Assembly: GCF_000466165.1 (NCBI RefSeq)
Contig: NZ_KE951472.1
Location: 18,005-82,004, forward strand
Length of the DNA: 64,000 nt
Direction: 5' to 3'
Origin: Actinobaculum sp. oral taxon 183 str. F0552
Lineage (GTDB): Bacteria; Actinomycetota; Actinomycetes; Actinomycetales; Actinomycetaceae
Shown: positions 8,541 through 18,459 of the stretch, one piece after another
Numbering within the stretch: the stretch's first letter is position 1
Layout of the letters: the number at the start of each line of letters is the position of its first letter
Notes under the pieces: generated by a model
Told to the model about the DNA's origin: nothing
The model's input: only the letters and a program-made list of their open reading frames with translations
Database searches by the model: none
Made by a program: the position numbers and the translations under genes

Positions 8541-8725
8541 GGCCTGTGAGGCCCCGGCCGGCAGCCGGTAGGTGCTTAGAAGCCACAACGCGTGCCTGAG
8601 GCCGAGATTGTAGCGTACGCGATGCGGCGCTCACCGCACCTCGATGCCGGGAGGCACACGGGCGGGTGTGCTCGGTGACGCCCTGGCTGGGCGCCGCGCG
8701 GGGCGGCACGATCCGTCGAGTTGGA

Positions 8726-8755
8726 TGTGGGGTGGGCTTCTGAGCCCACCCCACA
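8726..8755. terminator. terminator hairpin between convergent genes
   Basis: TGTGGGGTGGGCT (8726-8738) and its exact complement (8743-8755) enclose a four-base loop. It sits between pepC and ybaK, which converge, and there is no clear T-run. It probably ends the ybaK message, and perhaps pepC as well. Confidence 0.65.
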
Positions 8756-8764
8756 CGGCGTTCG

Positions 8765-9277
8765 TCAGGTGTGGCGACCGGCGTCGGCGATCGGTGCGAA
8801 GTGCGCCCTGACGGCTGCGGCCAGGTCCATCGGCGAAACGTCGATGGACAGGTCCCGCCTGCCGCCTGAGACGAGCACGGTGGGGAGCTCCCGCGCCGAT
8901 TCGTCGATGACGATCGGGCTGGACGTGCGCTGGCCGAGCGGCGAGATGCCGCCGGTGACATAGCCGGTGAGTCGCTCGGCGTCCTGCGCCTGCATCATGC
9001 AGGCCTTCTTGCCTCCCACCGCTCTGGCGAGGGCTTTGAGATTGAGCATCCCGCTGGCCGGGACGACGGCGCACACCGGATCGCCGTCCACCTTCGCCAT
9101 GAGGGTCTTGAATATCGTCGACGGATCGCGCTCGAGCACCCGCGCGGTGTCGAGGGCATAGCCTCCCTCCTGATGCTCGCTGTGCTGGACCTCCACCAGG
9201 GCATACTCCAGACCCGCTGCCTGAGCCGCATGGAGCGCGGGCGTCCCCGAAGGGCGATGCATCTTCTTCTTAGACAC
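8765..9277 (-). CDS. ybaK: YbaK/EbsC family aminoacyl-tRNA deacylase
   Basis: A 170-residue YbaK-type trans-editing protein that hydrolyses mischarged Cys-tRNA(Pro). Family features are TIFKTLMAKVDGDPVCAVVPA, the Lys in NLKALARAVGGKK and the Gly-rich TGYVTGGISPLGQ. It starts at GTG 9277 with TAGACT ending six bases upstream and no Shine-Dalgarno, so the mRNA is likely leaderless. The next gene upstream on the same strand is the giant helicase, which ends 58 bases before this start, but YbaK has its own promoter. The length matches the family. Confidence 0.92.
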   Translation of the reverse strand: MSKKKMHRPSGTPALHAAQAAGLEYALVEVQHSEHQEGGYALDTARVLERDPSTIFKTLMAKVDGDPVCAVVPASGMLNLKALARAVGGKKACMMQAQDAERLTGYVTGGISPLGQRTSSPIVIDESARELPTVLVSGGRRDLSIDVSPMDLAAAVRAHFAPIADAGRHT

Positions 9278-9283
9278 GCTTCG

Positions 9284-9289
9284 AGTCTA
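9284..9289 (-). promoter_or_regulatory. -10 box of ybaK (leaderless)
   Basis: TAGACT on the minus strand, six bases before the GTG start, in the 58-base gap after the helicase gene. Confidence 0.5.
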
Positions 9290-9335
9290 TCGCGTCGATG
9301 GCGAGAATGGCTGTAGTGGACAGGCTTTCAACAGG

Positions 9336-12300
9336 CTAGAAACGCGCTGGCCTTATGTAATCACCAATCGCATTTAAGCGTCCGTCTTCGATTCCGCAAT
9401 CCATCGCTTCGTCCAAGAGCTTCTGGATTTTCGAACCACGGCGCGAGTATCCGAAGAATTTCGAAGCGACTGCTCGCTGAATCTCATCCCGAGTCGCTCT
9501 TCGCAATGATCGTGTAACACTTATGATAGCATTAATAGTCTCAGCTAAACTCACAGAGTTATACCAACGCTGAGTGCCTCTGCGCACTCTGTAAGCTTTT
9601 CTGAATTTGTCGTATTTCTCGCCTGGAGGAAACACGGAACCATCACGTGGATCAATTGACAGACTAAGTGGGATTTTCCTGATGAGTTGGCGAAGCCTAG
9701 GCTCTGACACTCGTTCCAAACCGAGTTCTTGACCCGCGCGTTTGGCCAACCACCTTGCGGGCATGGGGCCCTCTGCTTCGAGGATGTCTCGAATGAGATC
9801 GCTGAATGTGCCATGTGAGGATGACACCGCGAAGTTGAAACCGTTGTCCAGATCCTCAACAGTGAGCCCGTAATTCGATCCATCGAATTTTGTAAAATTC
9901 TCGATGATAATAGTCGTATCATCAGTTTGATTAGAATTAGAGTTGATTTCATCAAATGAAATATTAATATTTGTTTTATTTATTTTTTCTTGCGATTTAT
10001 TATTAGAAATTTCGATTTCATTGGTGTCATTCTTAGATTTCACTCCAATTATAGATTGAAATTCATGTAAAGCATTCCAGTTTGTGTTTTTATAATCATT
10101 AATTTTGAAGTCCGAATTTTCTATACTATTTTCAATATTAATTAATTTATTTTTATTATTAGACAATAAAATATGAGCAGAATTATTTTGAAGGACGGAA
10201 GAGGATGTTTGAAGCTCTTTTTGCTGTCGAATGCGATTTTGTGAAGCTTCCATAACCGCATTGTAGAGTCGGTTGACGACACTTTCTCTGTCTTCCAACC
10301 ATTCTGGAAGCCATACGCGTTCAACAACAGGCCAACCCATGATTTGGTCCAGAACTGTCAATGGGAGGCCGTCTCTATCCACAACGGTCTTACGCTTATA
10401 CCAAGATTCTCCGTCAAGCAATATAGCCATACATGGGTGATCAGGGTCTTCCGCAGAGGCCACTGCAAGATCGATCCGGAAATCGGAGATGCCGACGTCT
10501 GTCGACACGATAAGCCCCCGCTTTCGCAGCTCTTTGGCGATCTCATCCCGGTGGTTGTCGCGGTGGCTCCGTTTCCTCAAGTCGCCATCGGTGGACTCCG
10601 CGCCGTCACGAGCCGTAAGAAGATAGTCGCGCAGGTGCTTTATCCCTACGGAACTCGTATCGCCTACACGCAATTCCTCCGGTTCGAAACTGCAAAATAG
10701 GCGGATCTCGTGTCGTGCCCGTGTGATGGCGACATTGAGCCGACGCTCGCCACCAGCCTGCGAGAGGGGACCGAAATTGAGTGGAAGCGCACCTCTCTTG
10801 TTCTTGCTGAATGCAACAGAGAAGAAAATGACGTCACGCTCGTCCCCCTGGACGTTTTCAAGGTTTTTCACAAACAATCCATCGGGTGCTTCGAGGGCTT
10901 GGGTTATCCGTTCATCGTCTAGGTCTCGAAGCATTCTGTCGATAAGATCTCTCTGCTGGATGTTGAATGTGATGACTCCCAAAGATGGTCTTCTATCGGT
11001 TTCGGCGAAACGTGCTCGAATCGCCCTGACGATCGCCTTCGCCTCCTCAGGATTGGTTCGTTTTGCCCGACCTACGGAATCCCGCAGGAATTCGCCGTGA
11101 ATCCGCTCGAAATGGAGGCCGGAACGTTTGTCTTCGGGCCGCGCGGGTCCCGGGAATGTCGAGAGACGACCTGCGTAATAGCGGTGATTCGAGAAGGCGA
11201 TGAGCCCCTCGCTCTGACTGCGGTAATGCCATGACAGCCATTGGCGCGGCACCTGCGCATTGACGCACTCGCTCAGAATCGACTCTTCGTCGGCCACGGT
11301 GTCGCTGACGATCGCCTCCTCATCGATGGAAGTCTCAGCGACGGACGTGGGCGGCATCTGCTTGCTGTCTCCGACGACTACGACGGATTTTCCTCGGCCC
11401 ATTGCGCCGATCGCGTCTGCGACCCGCACTTGGGAAGCTTCATCGAATACGACGATGTCGAACGGAGCGGTGTTTGCTGGGAAAAACTGGGCGACGGATG
11501 CAGGGCTCACTAGGACACATGGTGTAAGTTGAAGGATGATGTCTTCGAATTGTTCGAATAACTGCCGAATTTTCATCCCACCGCGCTGACGCGAGATTTC
11601 GCGTTTTAAGCGGCCGATTCGTCCGGCTTTCGAACCTGAATCAATCTTGCGTTTCTCTATGACACGTGCGGGTAAGACTTGAGCCATGTCAGCGCGGATC
11701 TCAGGGATGATGTTCATGAGATTGTCGATGTTCTTGCGTTGCGCCGTTAGATCGAAGGTTTCCATATGCTGGAGTTTTGTGCGTTCTTTCACAATAGCGT
11801 CGACGAGTGCGACTTCGAACTCGTTGTCGAGGATGTCGCAGCGTCGTCCTCCTTCGAGGATCGAATGTGCGAGATCGCCCAGGCCGAGTGGTTCTAAAGC
11901 CTCGACGGCGGCACTGAACTTCAACCAAGCCTGCAAAGAGGAATATGCGAGTTCCTCCGTTAAGAAGCCCGCCTCACGCTGAGACCAGCGAACGAGGAAC
12001 GATTGGCCCCTCAGCCACACGTGGGTGTGGGGATTCTGAGAATCCATGTGGGAGGCTTTAACCAGTCCAGTCAGCGATGAGATGAGTTCCACAAGGGTCT
12101 GCCCGACTTGTGCGCATTGAGAGGTGCCTGCGATCGAATCCATGATGTTGCGGACAGCTCCGGGACGTTGGCTTTTGACAGCTTGATCGAGGCCCGAGGT
12201 AAGGATCCGGAATGTGTGTTCGCGCACTTGCGGATCGAACGGAGTCCATCCAGGTGGAAGGGAAATCCCCGTCAAATACTCAATGGAATGCCGAATGTCT

Positions 12301-15300
12301 TCGACGGCCCGGTGTGTCTTAGCCGTCTCGCGCAAATTGTCCGTCAGCTCGCTGAAAGCGACGTCGTCAATGCCTTGCGCGAGGAAGGGGATGATTTCCT
12401 CTGCTACGGCACGTCGTGCCTTCTTGCGGCCGAAGAGCCCCGCCGAATCCGCGGCGGCGGATCGCTCGATGAGACCATCGAGATCACAACCCAGGATTCC
12501 CATGTGAAAATGGGTACACCATTGTGGCATCGTCGAGAACTGCGGGCCTTTGAGGTCTGCAACGACTTCCTTTGCCATACGATGGGCTTCTGCATCGCGT
12601 AGACGTACCATGAGTTTCGGGTCAAGACCGGGCTGCTGGAGAATATTCGCCCAATCATCGATTTCATGCGTTTCAAGTCCCGCTTGGAGCAGTTCGGGAG
12701 TGAGTCCTACGGCGTTGAGCGCCTTCAAAGCGGTATCCAGGCGCTGTCCGAAGCGAACGACGGCTCCGGCGTCGATTCTCTCTGAAAGGGAACCTCGCAC
12801 GAACCCCCACGGATGTTCGAAAACCGAGTGGACGTCCGAAGCCGACCGAGCGATGCGAGAGATCACAGACTTCGTCTTCTTGACGTCATCGGCGGTGCTG
12901 CGCGCGACGAACTCAATGGGAAGGGCGAAGCTCGAGGTGAATTCGCCGCGGAATCGAGCCGCCCTGTCATTGGCAGAGTACAGAGAGAGGCCAGCCCTGT
13001 TCGGTGCGTGTATCTTCTCGGCATAGGCATTGAGATCGGCGATGTACCTGCGAGCCTGGGTTTTCCGCATCTCGAAGATGTAGTCGATCTCGGGAGCCGG
13101 CAGCTCCAATGCATGTCCGAGTTTGCTCCGAAGGCGGGTGGGACGTGCCGTTCTGTCGTGAAGTTCGAGGACGAGATCCGCCAAACCGATCGACGCCATC
13201 CGCCTTTGCACGACTTCGAGCGCGGCCTTCTTCTCCGCGACGAACAGGACTTTCTTGCCTTCACGCATAGCGTGGGCGAGAAGATTCGTGATCGTCTGAG
13301 ATTTGCCGGTGCCGGGAGGGCCCTCGAGCACGAATGTCCTGCCGGCGATCGCCTCGTTGATCGCGTGGAGTTGCGTCGCATCGGCCGAGATCGGTGAAAT
13401 CATTCCAAGCCCGTCCAAATCGGCTCCCACGGGTTGATCGACGGGGTCTTCGAAGTCACCGGTTGGGTTGAACACCAGGTGATTGACCAGCGGATTCCTG
13501 GCGAGGTCTTCCCAGTGTTGGTCCAGGTCCCGCCACATGCCGAATTTGGCGAACTGCAGGATGGACAACGAGGCGCGCTCTTCGACGACGGCGTCGATTC
13601 GCGCTGCGATCAGAGCCTCGCGCAAGGTGTTGAAAACGGCATGGAGGTCTATCCCCGATTGGTCTTCAACTGGATCTTCGAATTCGGGAATCTTCAGTCC
13701 GAACTGCACGAACAGTTTTTCCAAGAGGCAAAAATTCGGTGTTGAAACACCTGACTCATCTATCGAGATGCTGAAAGATCGTCCCCTATTTCGCGTTGTC
13801 AGTGTAACGGGCACCAAGACCAATGGAGAGATGAGCTTTCTGGCATCTATTTGCCATCTTAAGATTCCGAATGTGAGATAAAGATTATTATTTCCTGTCT
13901 CTTCGATTATCGTTCGCATATTTCGACGAAGAATTGTCAAACGTCGGCCGTAAGCCGCTTCTGTAGCGGATACGTAAACGTCGTTTTCTTCGAAAAGGCT
14001 CTCGCGCAGCATCTCCTGCGGTAGATCGAAGGCCGATCGGATCCCGCGTTTTTTCTGCAAAGCGGAGATGTCGTCGGCTGCTCGCAAGCTCACTGCACGC
14101 CCCGAGCTCATGAGATCTTCGAAACGTGCAAGATCTCCATCGGGAATAGCTAGATGTAAAGCGTCGCTTTCTCGATAGTTGATAAGTTTATTGCGCAAGC
14201 TCAGATCTAAAAGAGTGTTTTTCCACTGTCTAACTCTTGGCGGGAGAGTTTTGCATTCTCCGTTTCGTTTTACTCCGTCATATTGTGTGTGTAAGTCATT
14301 AAAGTTGCGTCGAGAGTCCAAGCTGTATTCTTGGATAATGACTTGACCGTCACCATTCACTGTTCTGGAGGGCAAGGGAAGGATTCTCGTGTGCCTGGCG
14401 CGGATGACGTCTAGAATGCCGAGATGATCGATTCCATCGATCTCGTGGAGGCGTCGTTGGCCTTCGGCGGATGCCTGCTCGAAAGTTGCAGCCTCGGGAC
14501 CCCCGGCGAACGACGTCGCTTCAACCATGACGATCTCTCCCAAATCGACCCGATTGATGAGTTCTTCGAGTTGAGTGTCGACGGCGACGTCCATCATCCG
14601 CTCGACTCGCCAGTAGCCGAACAGCGCATGGCCGTTGATCACCCAGACAAGGGGATGAATCCCTAATTGTTCGAGCAGACCGGCCATCGCCAGCGATAGA
14701 TCGAGACACGTACCCATGCGGTTGGAGAGTACTTGGGCTACAGGACGGATCTTCTGGCCGGGCCCACTCCAGCTCGCAGGAGGCTCGGTATACCGGATAT
14801 CGCGGGCGACGAGTGCGTCGTAAGCTGCATGAACGGTTTCGTCTACACGATCGCGGTCCATCGACTGATAGCCGTCGAGTGCTGAACGCCCAGTGCGTTC
14901 CCTGAGAAGATCCGACACTTGAAGCTGAAGCCCTTGCAGGTCCGATGCGTTCGGCTGGACGAAGGCTGCGAGCATCTCCAGGCCGAGCTGAAGCGGACTA
15001 GCCACCCACTGATTGCTGGCGAGAACGCGGACGCTTTTGGCCTCCTCTCCGATGGTCACACCTTCATCGTCGGTGAGCTCGACGTGAAGCGTTCCCATGG
15101 TCTCTTCATCCAACGAGTGCATGACCACACCGTCCAGCTTGACCGCGATGTCACGCAAATGCGTCGGGCTGTCGGGGATCAGATCGATTTTTCGTCGGAA
15201 ATCCTCAGTGATCGTGCCGACGGGAGTGGAAATCCAGATTCGTATCTCAGCGCCCTGGTATTCGCGGGAAGCGCCTGAGATTACTACGTCTGAAGCAACC

Positions 15301-15677
15301 GAAACTGCATTGTGCGCGAGAGCATAGCTGACAACTTTCAATGAATCAATATGGATGGATGTATTGATGTTTCGATTTTTATTATTAGTTTTATAGTTAT
15401 CTGATAAGTTTGATTGTCTTGATTCATTATCTAAATTGATATTTTCAATTTTTATTTGTTTTAAGTCAGTTGAATGGGACTCTGTTGCCATACGTGTGAG
15501 ATTATCGATTGTTTGTTGAGGGTTTCTGAGCGGCCGTGAAGGACCATCAAAAGTGAGGGCGTCTCGATCGATTAGATTTCTGCCTCTTCGGCTCTTCCTC
15601 ATCGAATGCGCCTCGGCACTGGCCGCCGAATTCCCTGTGGTGCGTGAAGGTCCTGCCGGCCCGTCTGAGTATTCCAT
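9336..15677 (-). CDS. giant SF1 helicase-nuclease fusion (DUF4011 / MTES_1575 / DUF3320 type), probable defence protein
   Basis: A 2,113-residue protein. In order: a disordered N-terminus with an AT-coded Asn-rich linker (about 66-116); a transglutaminase-like segment around 315-360 (GTCLDLSLAMAG, then GHALFGYW); DUF4011 from about 482 (WKNTLLDLSLRNKLINYRE); Walker A about 785 (EGPPGTGKSQT); Walker B about 1415 (IVVFDEASQV); SF1 motif VI about 1650 (RRLNVAITRAR); a PD-(D/E)XK-like MTES_1575 endonuclease about 1690-1800 (DFRIDLAV, AILLDGESW); a second Asn-rich linker about 1812-1930; and a DUF3320-like end. The start is ATG 15677, seven bases after GGGAGGA; a longer frame to 15728 lacks this. 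The gene stands alone between ybaK and copZA. Such fusions are found in defence islands; the target is unknown. The UvrD-like motor plus nuclease suggests DNA degradation. Confidence 0.85.
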   Translation of the reverse strand: MEYSDGPAGPSRTTGNSAASAEAHSMRKSRRGRNLIDRDALTFDGPSRPLRNPQQTIDNLTRMATESHSTDLKQIKIENINLDNESRQSNLSDNYKTNNKNRNINTSIHIDSLKVVSYALAHNAVSVASDVVISGASREYQGAEIRIWISTPVGTITEDFRRKIDLIPDSPTHLRDIAVKLDGVVMHSLDEETMGTLHVELTDDEGVTIGEEAKSVRVLASNQWVASPLQLGLEMLAAFVQPNASDLQGLQLQVSDLLRERTGRSALDGYQSMDRDRVDETVHAAYDALVARDIRYTEPPASWSGPGQKIRPVAQVLSNRMGTCLDLSLAMAGLLEQLGIHPLVWVINGHALFGYWRVERMMDVAVDTQLEELINRVDLGEIVMVEATSFAGGPEAATFEQASAEGQRRLHEIDGIDHLGILDVIRARHTRILPLPSRTVNGDGQVIIQEYSLDSRRNFNDLHTQYDGVKRNGECKTLPPRVRQWKNTLLDLSLRNKLINYRESDALHLAIPDGDLARFEDLMSSGRAVSLRAADDISALQKKRGIRSAFDLPQEMLRESLFEENDVYVSATEAAYGRRLTILRRNMRTIIEETGNNNLYLTFGILRWQIDARKLISPLVLVPVTLTTRNRGRSFSISIDESGVSTPNFCLLEKLFVQFGLKIPEFEDPVEDQSGIDLHAVFNTLREALIAARIDAVVEERASLSILQFAKFGMWRDLDQHWEDLARNPLVNHLVFNPTGDFEDPVDQPVGADLDGLGMISPISADATQLHAINEAIAGRTFVLEGPPGTGKSQTITNLLAHAMREGKKVLFVAEKKAALEVVQRRMASIGLADLVLELHDRTARPTRLRSKLGHALELPAPEIDYIFEMRKTQARRYIADLNAYAEKIHAPNRAGLSLYSANDRAARFRGEFTSSFALPIEFVARSTADDVKKTKSVISRIARSASDVHSVFEHPWGFVRGSLSERIDAGAVVRFGQRLDTALKALNAVGLTPELLQAGLETHEIDDWANILQQPGLDPKLMVRLRDAEAHRMAKEVVADLKGPQFSTMPQWCTHFHMGILGCDLDGLIERSAAADSAGLFGRKKARRAVAEEIIPFLAQGIDDVAFSELTDNLRETAKTHRAVEDIRHSIEYLTGISLPPGWTPFDPQVREHTFRILTSGLDQAVKSQRPGAVRNIMDSIAGTSQCAQVGQTLVELISSLTGLVKASHMDSQNPHTHVWLRGQSFLVRWSQREAGFLTEELAYSSLQAWLKFSAAVEALEPLGLGDLAHSILEGGRRCDILDNEFEVALVDAIVKERTKLQHMETFDLTAQRKNIDNLMNIIPEIRADMAQVLPARVIEKRKIDSGSKAGRIGRLKREISRQRGGMKIRQLFEQFEDIILQLTPCVLVSPASVAQFFPANTAPFDIVVFDEASQVRVADAIGAMGRGKSVVVVGDSKQMPPTSVAETSIDEEAIVSDTVADEESILSECVNAQVPRQWLSWHYRSQSEGLIAFSNHRYYAGRLSTFPGPARPEDKRSGLHFERIHGEFLRDSVGRAKRTNPEEAKAIVRAIRARFAETDRRPSLGVITFNIQQRDLIDRMLRDLDDERITQALEAPDGLFVKNLENVQGDERDVIFFSVAFSKNKRGALPLNFGPLSQAGGERRLNVAITRARHEIRLFCSFEPEELRVGDTSSVGIKHLRDYLLTARDGAESTDGDLRKRSHRDNHRDEIAKELRKRGLIVSTDVGISDFRIDLAVASAEDPDHPCMAILLDGESWYKRKTVVDRDGLPLTVLDQIMGWPVVERVWLPEWLEDRESVVNRLYNAVMEASQNRIRQQKELQTSSSVLQNNSAHILLSNNKNKLINIENSIENSDFKINDYKNTNWNALHEFQSIIGVKSKNDTNEIEISNNKSQEKINKTNINISFDEINSNSNQTDDTTIIIENFTKFDGSNYGLTVEDLDNGFNFAVSSSHGTFSDLIRDILEAEGPMPARWLAKRAGQELGLERVSEPRLRQLIRKIPLSLSIDPRDGSVFPPGEKYDKFRKAYRVRRGTQRWYNSVSLAETINAIISVTRSLRRATRDEIQRAVASKFFGYSRRGSKIQKLLDEAMDCGIEDGRLNAIGDYIRPARF

Positions 15678-15849
15678 TGTCTGTTCCTCCCGTGAGCGTC
15701 GGTGGCCTGTGAGCAAAGATAATAGCACCGGACTCCGATACCGACGGGGCGTCGTCCGCGGCCGAGAGGCCGGGGCATTTCGGAATGAGTTACGTTACGG
15801 GCTGCCGCCCTGCCCCGAAGAGCTCGAATCGATGAAACCGCTCGCCAAT

Positions 15850-15890
15850 AGGCTGGTTCTCGGCGGGGCGAACTCGCCGAGAACCAGCCT
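15850..15890 (-). terminator. terminator of the copper operon
   Basis: AGGCTGGTTCTCGGCG (15850-15865) and its perfect complement (15875-15890) form a 16-bp stem with a nine-base loop, just downstream of the copA stop on the minus strand. The region 15678-15942 otherwise holds only the helicase ribosome site and, presumably, its promoter. Confidence 0.7.
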
Positions 15891-15942
15891 GGGTTGTCGT
15901 CCTCCGTCGATCCGGGGTCTTGGGAGGGCGCCTATATATGCC

Positions 15943-18402
15943 TTACGCTTTACGCAGTCTGAGCGAGTTGCCGACCACGATCACCGAGGAGCTGGCCATG
16001 GCCGCCGCTGCCAGGCCCGGGACGATCACACCGAAGACGGCCAACGGAATGGCGATTACGTTGTAACCGAACGCCCACACCAGATTCTCCTTGATGATCC
16101 GGAGGGTTCGGGCCGAGATCCTCAACGCCGCGCCGATCGTGCGCACGTCGGAATTCACGATCGTCACATCCGAGGCGGCTTTGGCCACGTCGGTCCCCGA
16201 TCCCATGGCGATCGACAGGTCGGCTCCGGCCAGGGCGGCGGCGTCGTTCACACCGTCTCCCACCATCGCGACCGTCCTGCCTTCGGCGTGGAGGCCTTCG
16301 ACGACGGCGAGCTTGCCCTCGGGCAGGACGCCCGCCCGAACGTCGTCGACGCCTGCTTGTGCGGCGATGGCACGTGCCGTCGCCTCATTGTCGCCGGTCA
16401 CGAGAATCGGCCTCAGGCCTAGGTCCTTGAGCTCCGCGACGGCTTCGGGGGTCTCGGTGCGGAGGGTGTCGCGCACGGCGAAGATCCCCAGAAGCCTCCC
16501 GTCGAGGCTGACGCCCACAAGGCTCGCTCCGGCCTCGGAAGGCGCCGCCGCGGCGGTAGCGGCCAGGCCGTGCGAACCGTCGGCGCCCTCCGGTGCGGCC
16601 ATATCCGCTGCATCCGCGCTTTCGTCTCGGCACCTGACCCCGAGCGACTCGAGCCATGTCAGGCTTCCGGCGTGAACGACTCGGCCGTCCACCCGGCCGG
16701 AGATCCCGTGACCGGCCGCCGCCGCGGCATCGACCACCGGCGTGGGGGCTATGCTGCGTTCCCGGGCGTAGTCGACGATCGCCCTGGCGATGGGATGCTC
16801 GGAGCCGCGTTCGATCCCGGCTGCCAGAGCCACGAGCTCGTCCATGTCCCCGTCCAGAAGCCGGACGTCGGCGACGCCCATGGCCCCGGTCGTGATCGTC
16901 CCGGTCTTGTCGAAGATGATCGTGTCCGCGGCGTGGGCGCTCTCCAGGATCTCGGGGCCCTTGATGAGAGCCCCCAGCTTCGAGGCGCGCCCCGACCCCA
17001 CCAGCAGGGCGGTCGGCGTCGCCAAACCGAGGGCACACGGGCAGGCGACCACCAACACGGTGATCGCGCTGGCCAGAGCCATCTCCAGCGGGTTGCCGAG
17101 GGCTAGGCGGACCGCGAAGGTCGCCGCCGCGATCGCGATGACCGCAGGCACGAAGACGGCCGAAATGCGGTCGGCGATCCGCTGGACGGGGGCCTTGCCC
17201 GTCTGCGCCTCCGTCAGAAGCCGCCCCATCTGGGCGAGGGTCGTCTCCTCGCCCACGCGCGTGGCCCGGACCGTCAGCACACCGTAGGTGTTGACAGTCG
17301 CTCCCGTCACGCTCGCCCCCGCGCTGACGTCGACCGGAACCGACTCGCCGGTCAGGAGCGAGGCGTCGACGGCCGAGGCGCCGTCGAGGACCACGCCGTC
17401 GGTTGCCACCTTCTCTCCCGGGCGGACGAGGAACTCGTCTCCGACCTCGATGCTCCCGGCTTCCACGACCTCCTCGACGGCGGTGCCGTCGGCCCGGCGC
17501 ACGCGCGTCGCCTCCTGCGCTCCGAGCGAGAGAAGCGACCTCAGCGCGTCGCCGGCCGAACGCCGCGACCGCGCCTCCAGCCACCTCCCCAGCAGCAGGA
17601 AGGTCACGATCATCGCGGCGGTCTCGAAGTACAGGTGCGGCCGGCCCGCGTGCCCGAGGCCGTGGATGCCCGTCATGTGCATTGTGTAGCCGAACTCTCC
17701 GGCCCCGCCGACCAGCAGGGCCCACAGGCTCCACCCCATGGAGGCGACGATGCCCAGCGAGACCAGAGTGTCCATCGTCGTCGAGCCGTGCCGGCCTGCC
17801 CGCCACGCCGCCCGGTGGAACGGCCAGGCGCACCACAGAGCGACCGGGACCGACAGCGCCCCGAGGAACCACTGCCAACCGGAGAACTGCCAGGCCGGCG
17901 TCATGGAAACCGCGACGATCGGCGCCGACAGAGCCAGAGAGACGAAGAAACGACGCCGGAGGTCGGCCACGCGGGCGGACGAGGCCCGAGCGGCGGCGGC
18001 TTCCGCTTCGGCGGCGTCCACACCGGCGGACGCCTCACGCTGCCCGTCGGCTCCCACTCGGATGCGGCGCAGCACCGTGGCACCGTACCCGGCCTTCACC
18101 ACCGTTCCGACGAGGATCGAATCCTCGACGTCTTCGGCCTGCGGTGACAGCTCGACGCGAGCCTTCTCCGTCGCTAAGTTGACGACCGCCGTGACTCCCG
18201 GAAGCTTGCCCAGCTTCTTCTCGACCCGGGCGACGCACGAGGCGCAGGTCATCCCCGAGATCGCCAGTTCGACCTCGACGGCCGGGGCCGCGGAGCCGTC
18301 AGTCTGAAGGGAGGCGTCCTGGCGGGACGTGAGGGGCAGGGCGGGCGCAGCGCCCCCGGAACCAGGGGCTCGACCTGTGGCTTCGAGAGGATCATCGACC
18401 AT
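15943..18402 (-). CDS. copA: copper-exporting P1B-type ATPase
   Basis: An 819-residue Cu(+) efflux pump. Near residues 45-115 an N-terminal HMA domain has the metal site GMTCASC. Eight transmembrane helices include the CPC motif (VACPCALGLATPTA, about 454). The phosphorylation site is DKTGTITTG (about 499) and the hinge is MVGDGVNDAAAL (about 716). The start is ATG 18402, after AAGGA with seven bases spacing; an upstream extension of the frame is not supported. It follows copZ on the same strand with a 100-base gap carrying a strong hairpin. No csoR-type regulator is next to it. A ~30-residue Ala-rich insertion near the nucleotide-binding domain (around 16540-16620) is unusual but harmless-looking. 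Confidence 0.95.
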   Translation of the reverse strand: MVDDPLEATGRAPGSGGAAPALPLTSRQDASLQTDGSAAPAVEVELAISGMTCASCVARVEKKLGKLPGVTAVVNLATEKARVELSPQAEDVEDSILVGTVVKAGYGATVLRRIRVGADGQREASAGVDAAEAEAAAARASSARVADLRRRFFVSLALSAPIVAVSMTPAWQFSGWQWFLGALSVPVALWCAWPFHRAAWRAGRHGSTTMDTLVSLGIVASMGWSLWALLVGGAGEFGYTMHMTGIHGLGHAGRPHLYFETAAMIVTFLLLGRWLEARSRRSAGDALRSLLSLGAQEATRVRRADGTAVEEVVEAGSIEVGDEFLVRPGEKVATDGVVLDGASAVDASLLTGESVPVDVSAGASVTGATVNTYGVLTVRATRVGEETTLAQMGRLLTEAQTGKAPVQRIADRISAVFVPAVIAIAAATFAVRLALGNPLEMALASAITVLVVACPCALGLATPTALLVGSGRASKLGALIKGPEILESAHAADTIIFDKTGTITTGAMGVADVRLLDGDMDELVALAAGIERGSEHPIARAIVDYARERSIAPTPVVDAAAAAGHGISGRVDGRVVHAGSLTWLESLGVRCRDESADAADMAAPEGADGSHGLAATAAAAPSEAGASLVGVSLDGRLLGIFAVRDTLRTETPEAVAELKDLGLRPILVTGDNEATARAIAAQAGVDDVRAGVLPEGKLAVVEGLHAEGRTVAMVGDGVNDAAALAGADLSIAMGSGTDVAKAASDVTIVNSDVRTIGAALRISARTLRIIKENLVWAFGYNVIAIPLAVFGVIVPGLAAAAMASSSVIVVGNSLRLRKA

Positions 18403-18459
18403 TCTCGTTTCCTTCTCTTTTGAGTTCGGCGCATGGCACCGGATCGTCCTGTGCCGCTT

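Noticed and set aside
9880..10330. AT-rich zone as an integrated mobile element or insertion sequence
   Set aside because: It is in frame within one helicase ORF, with no inverted repeats, duplications or transposase.
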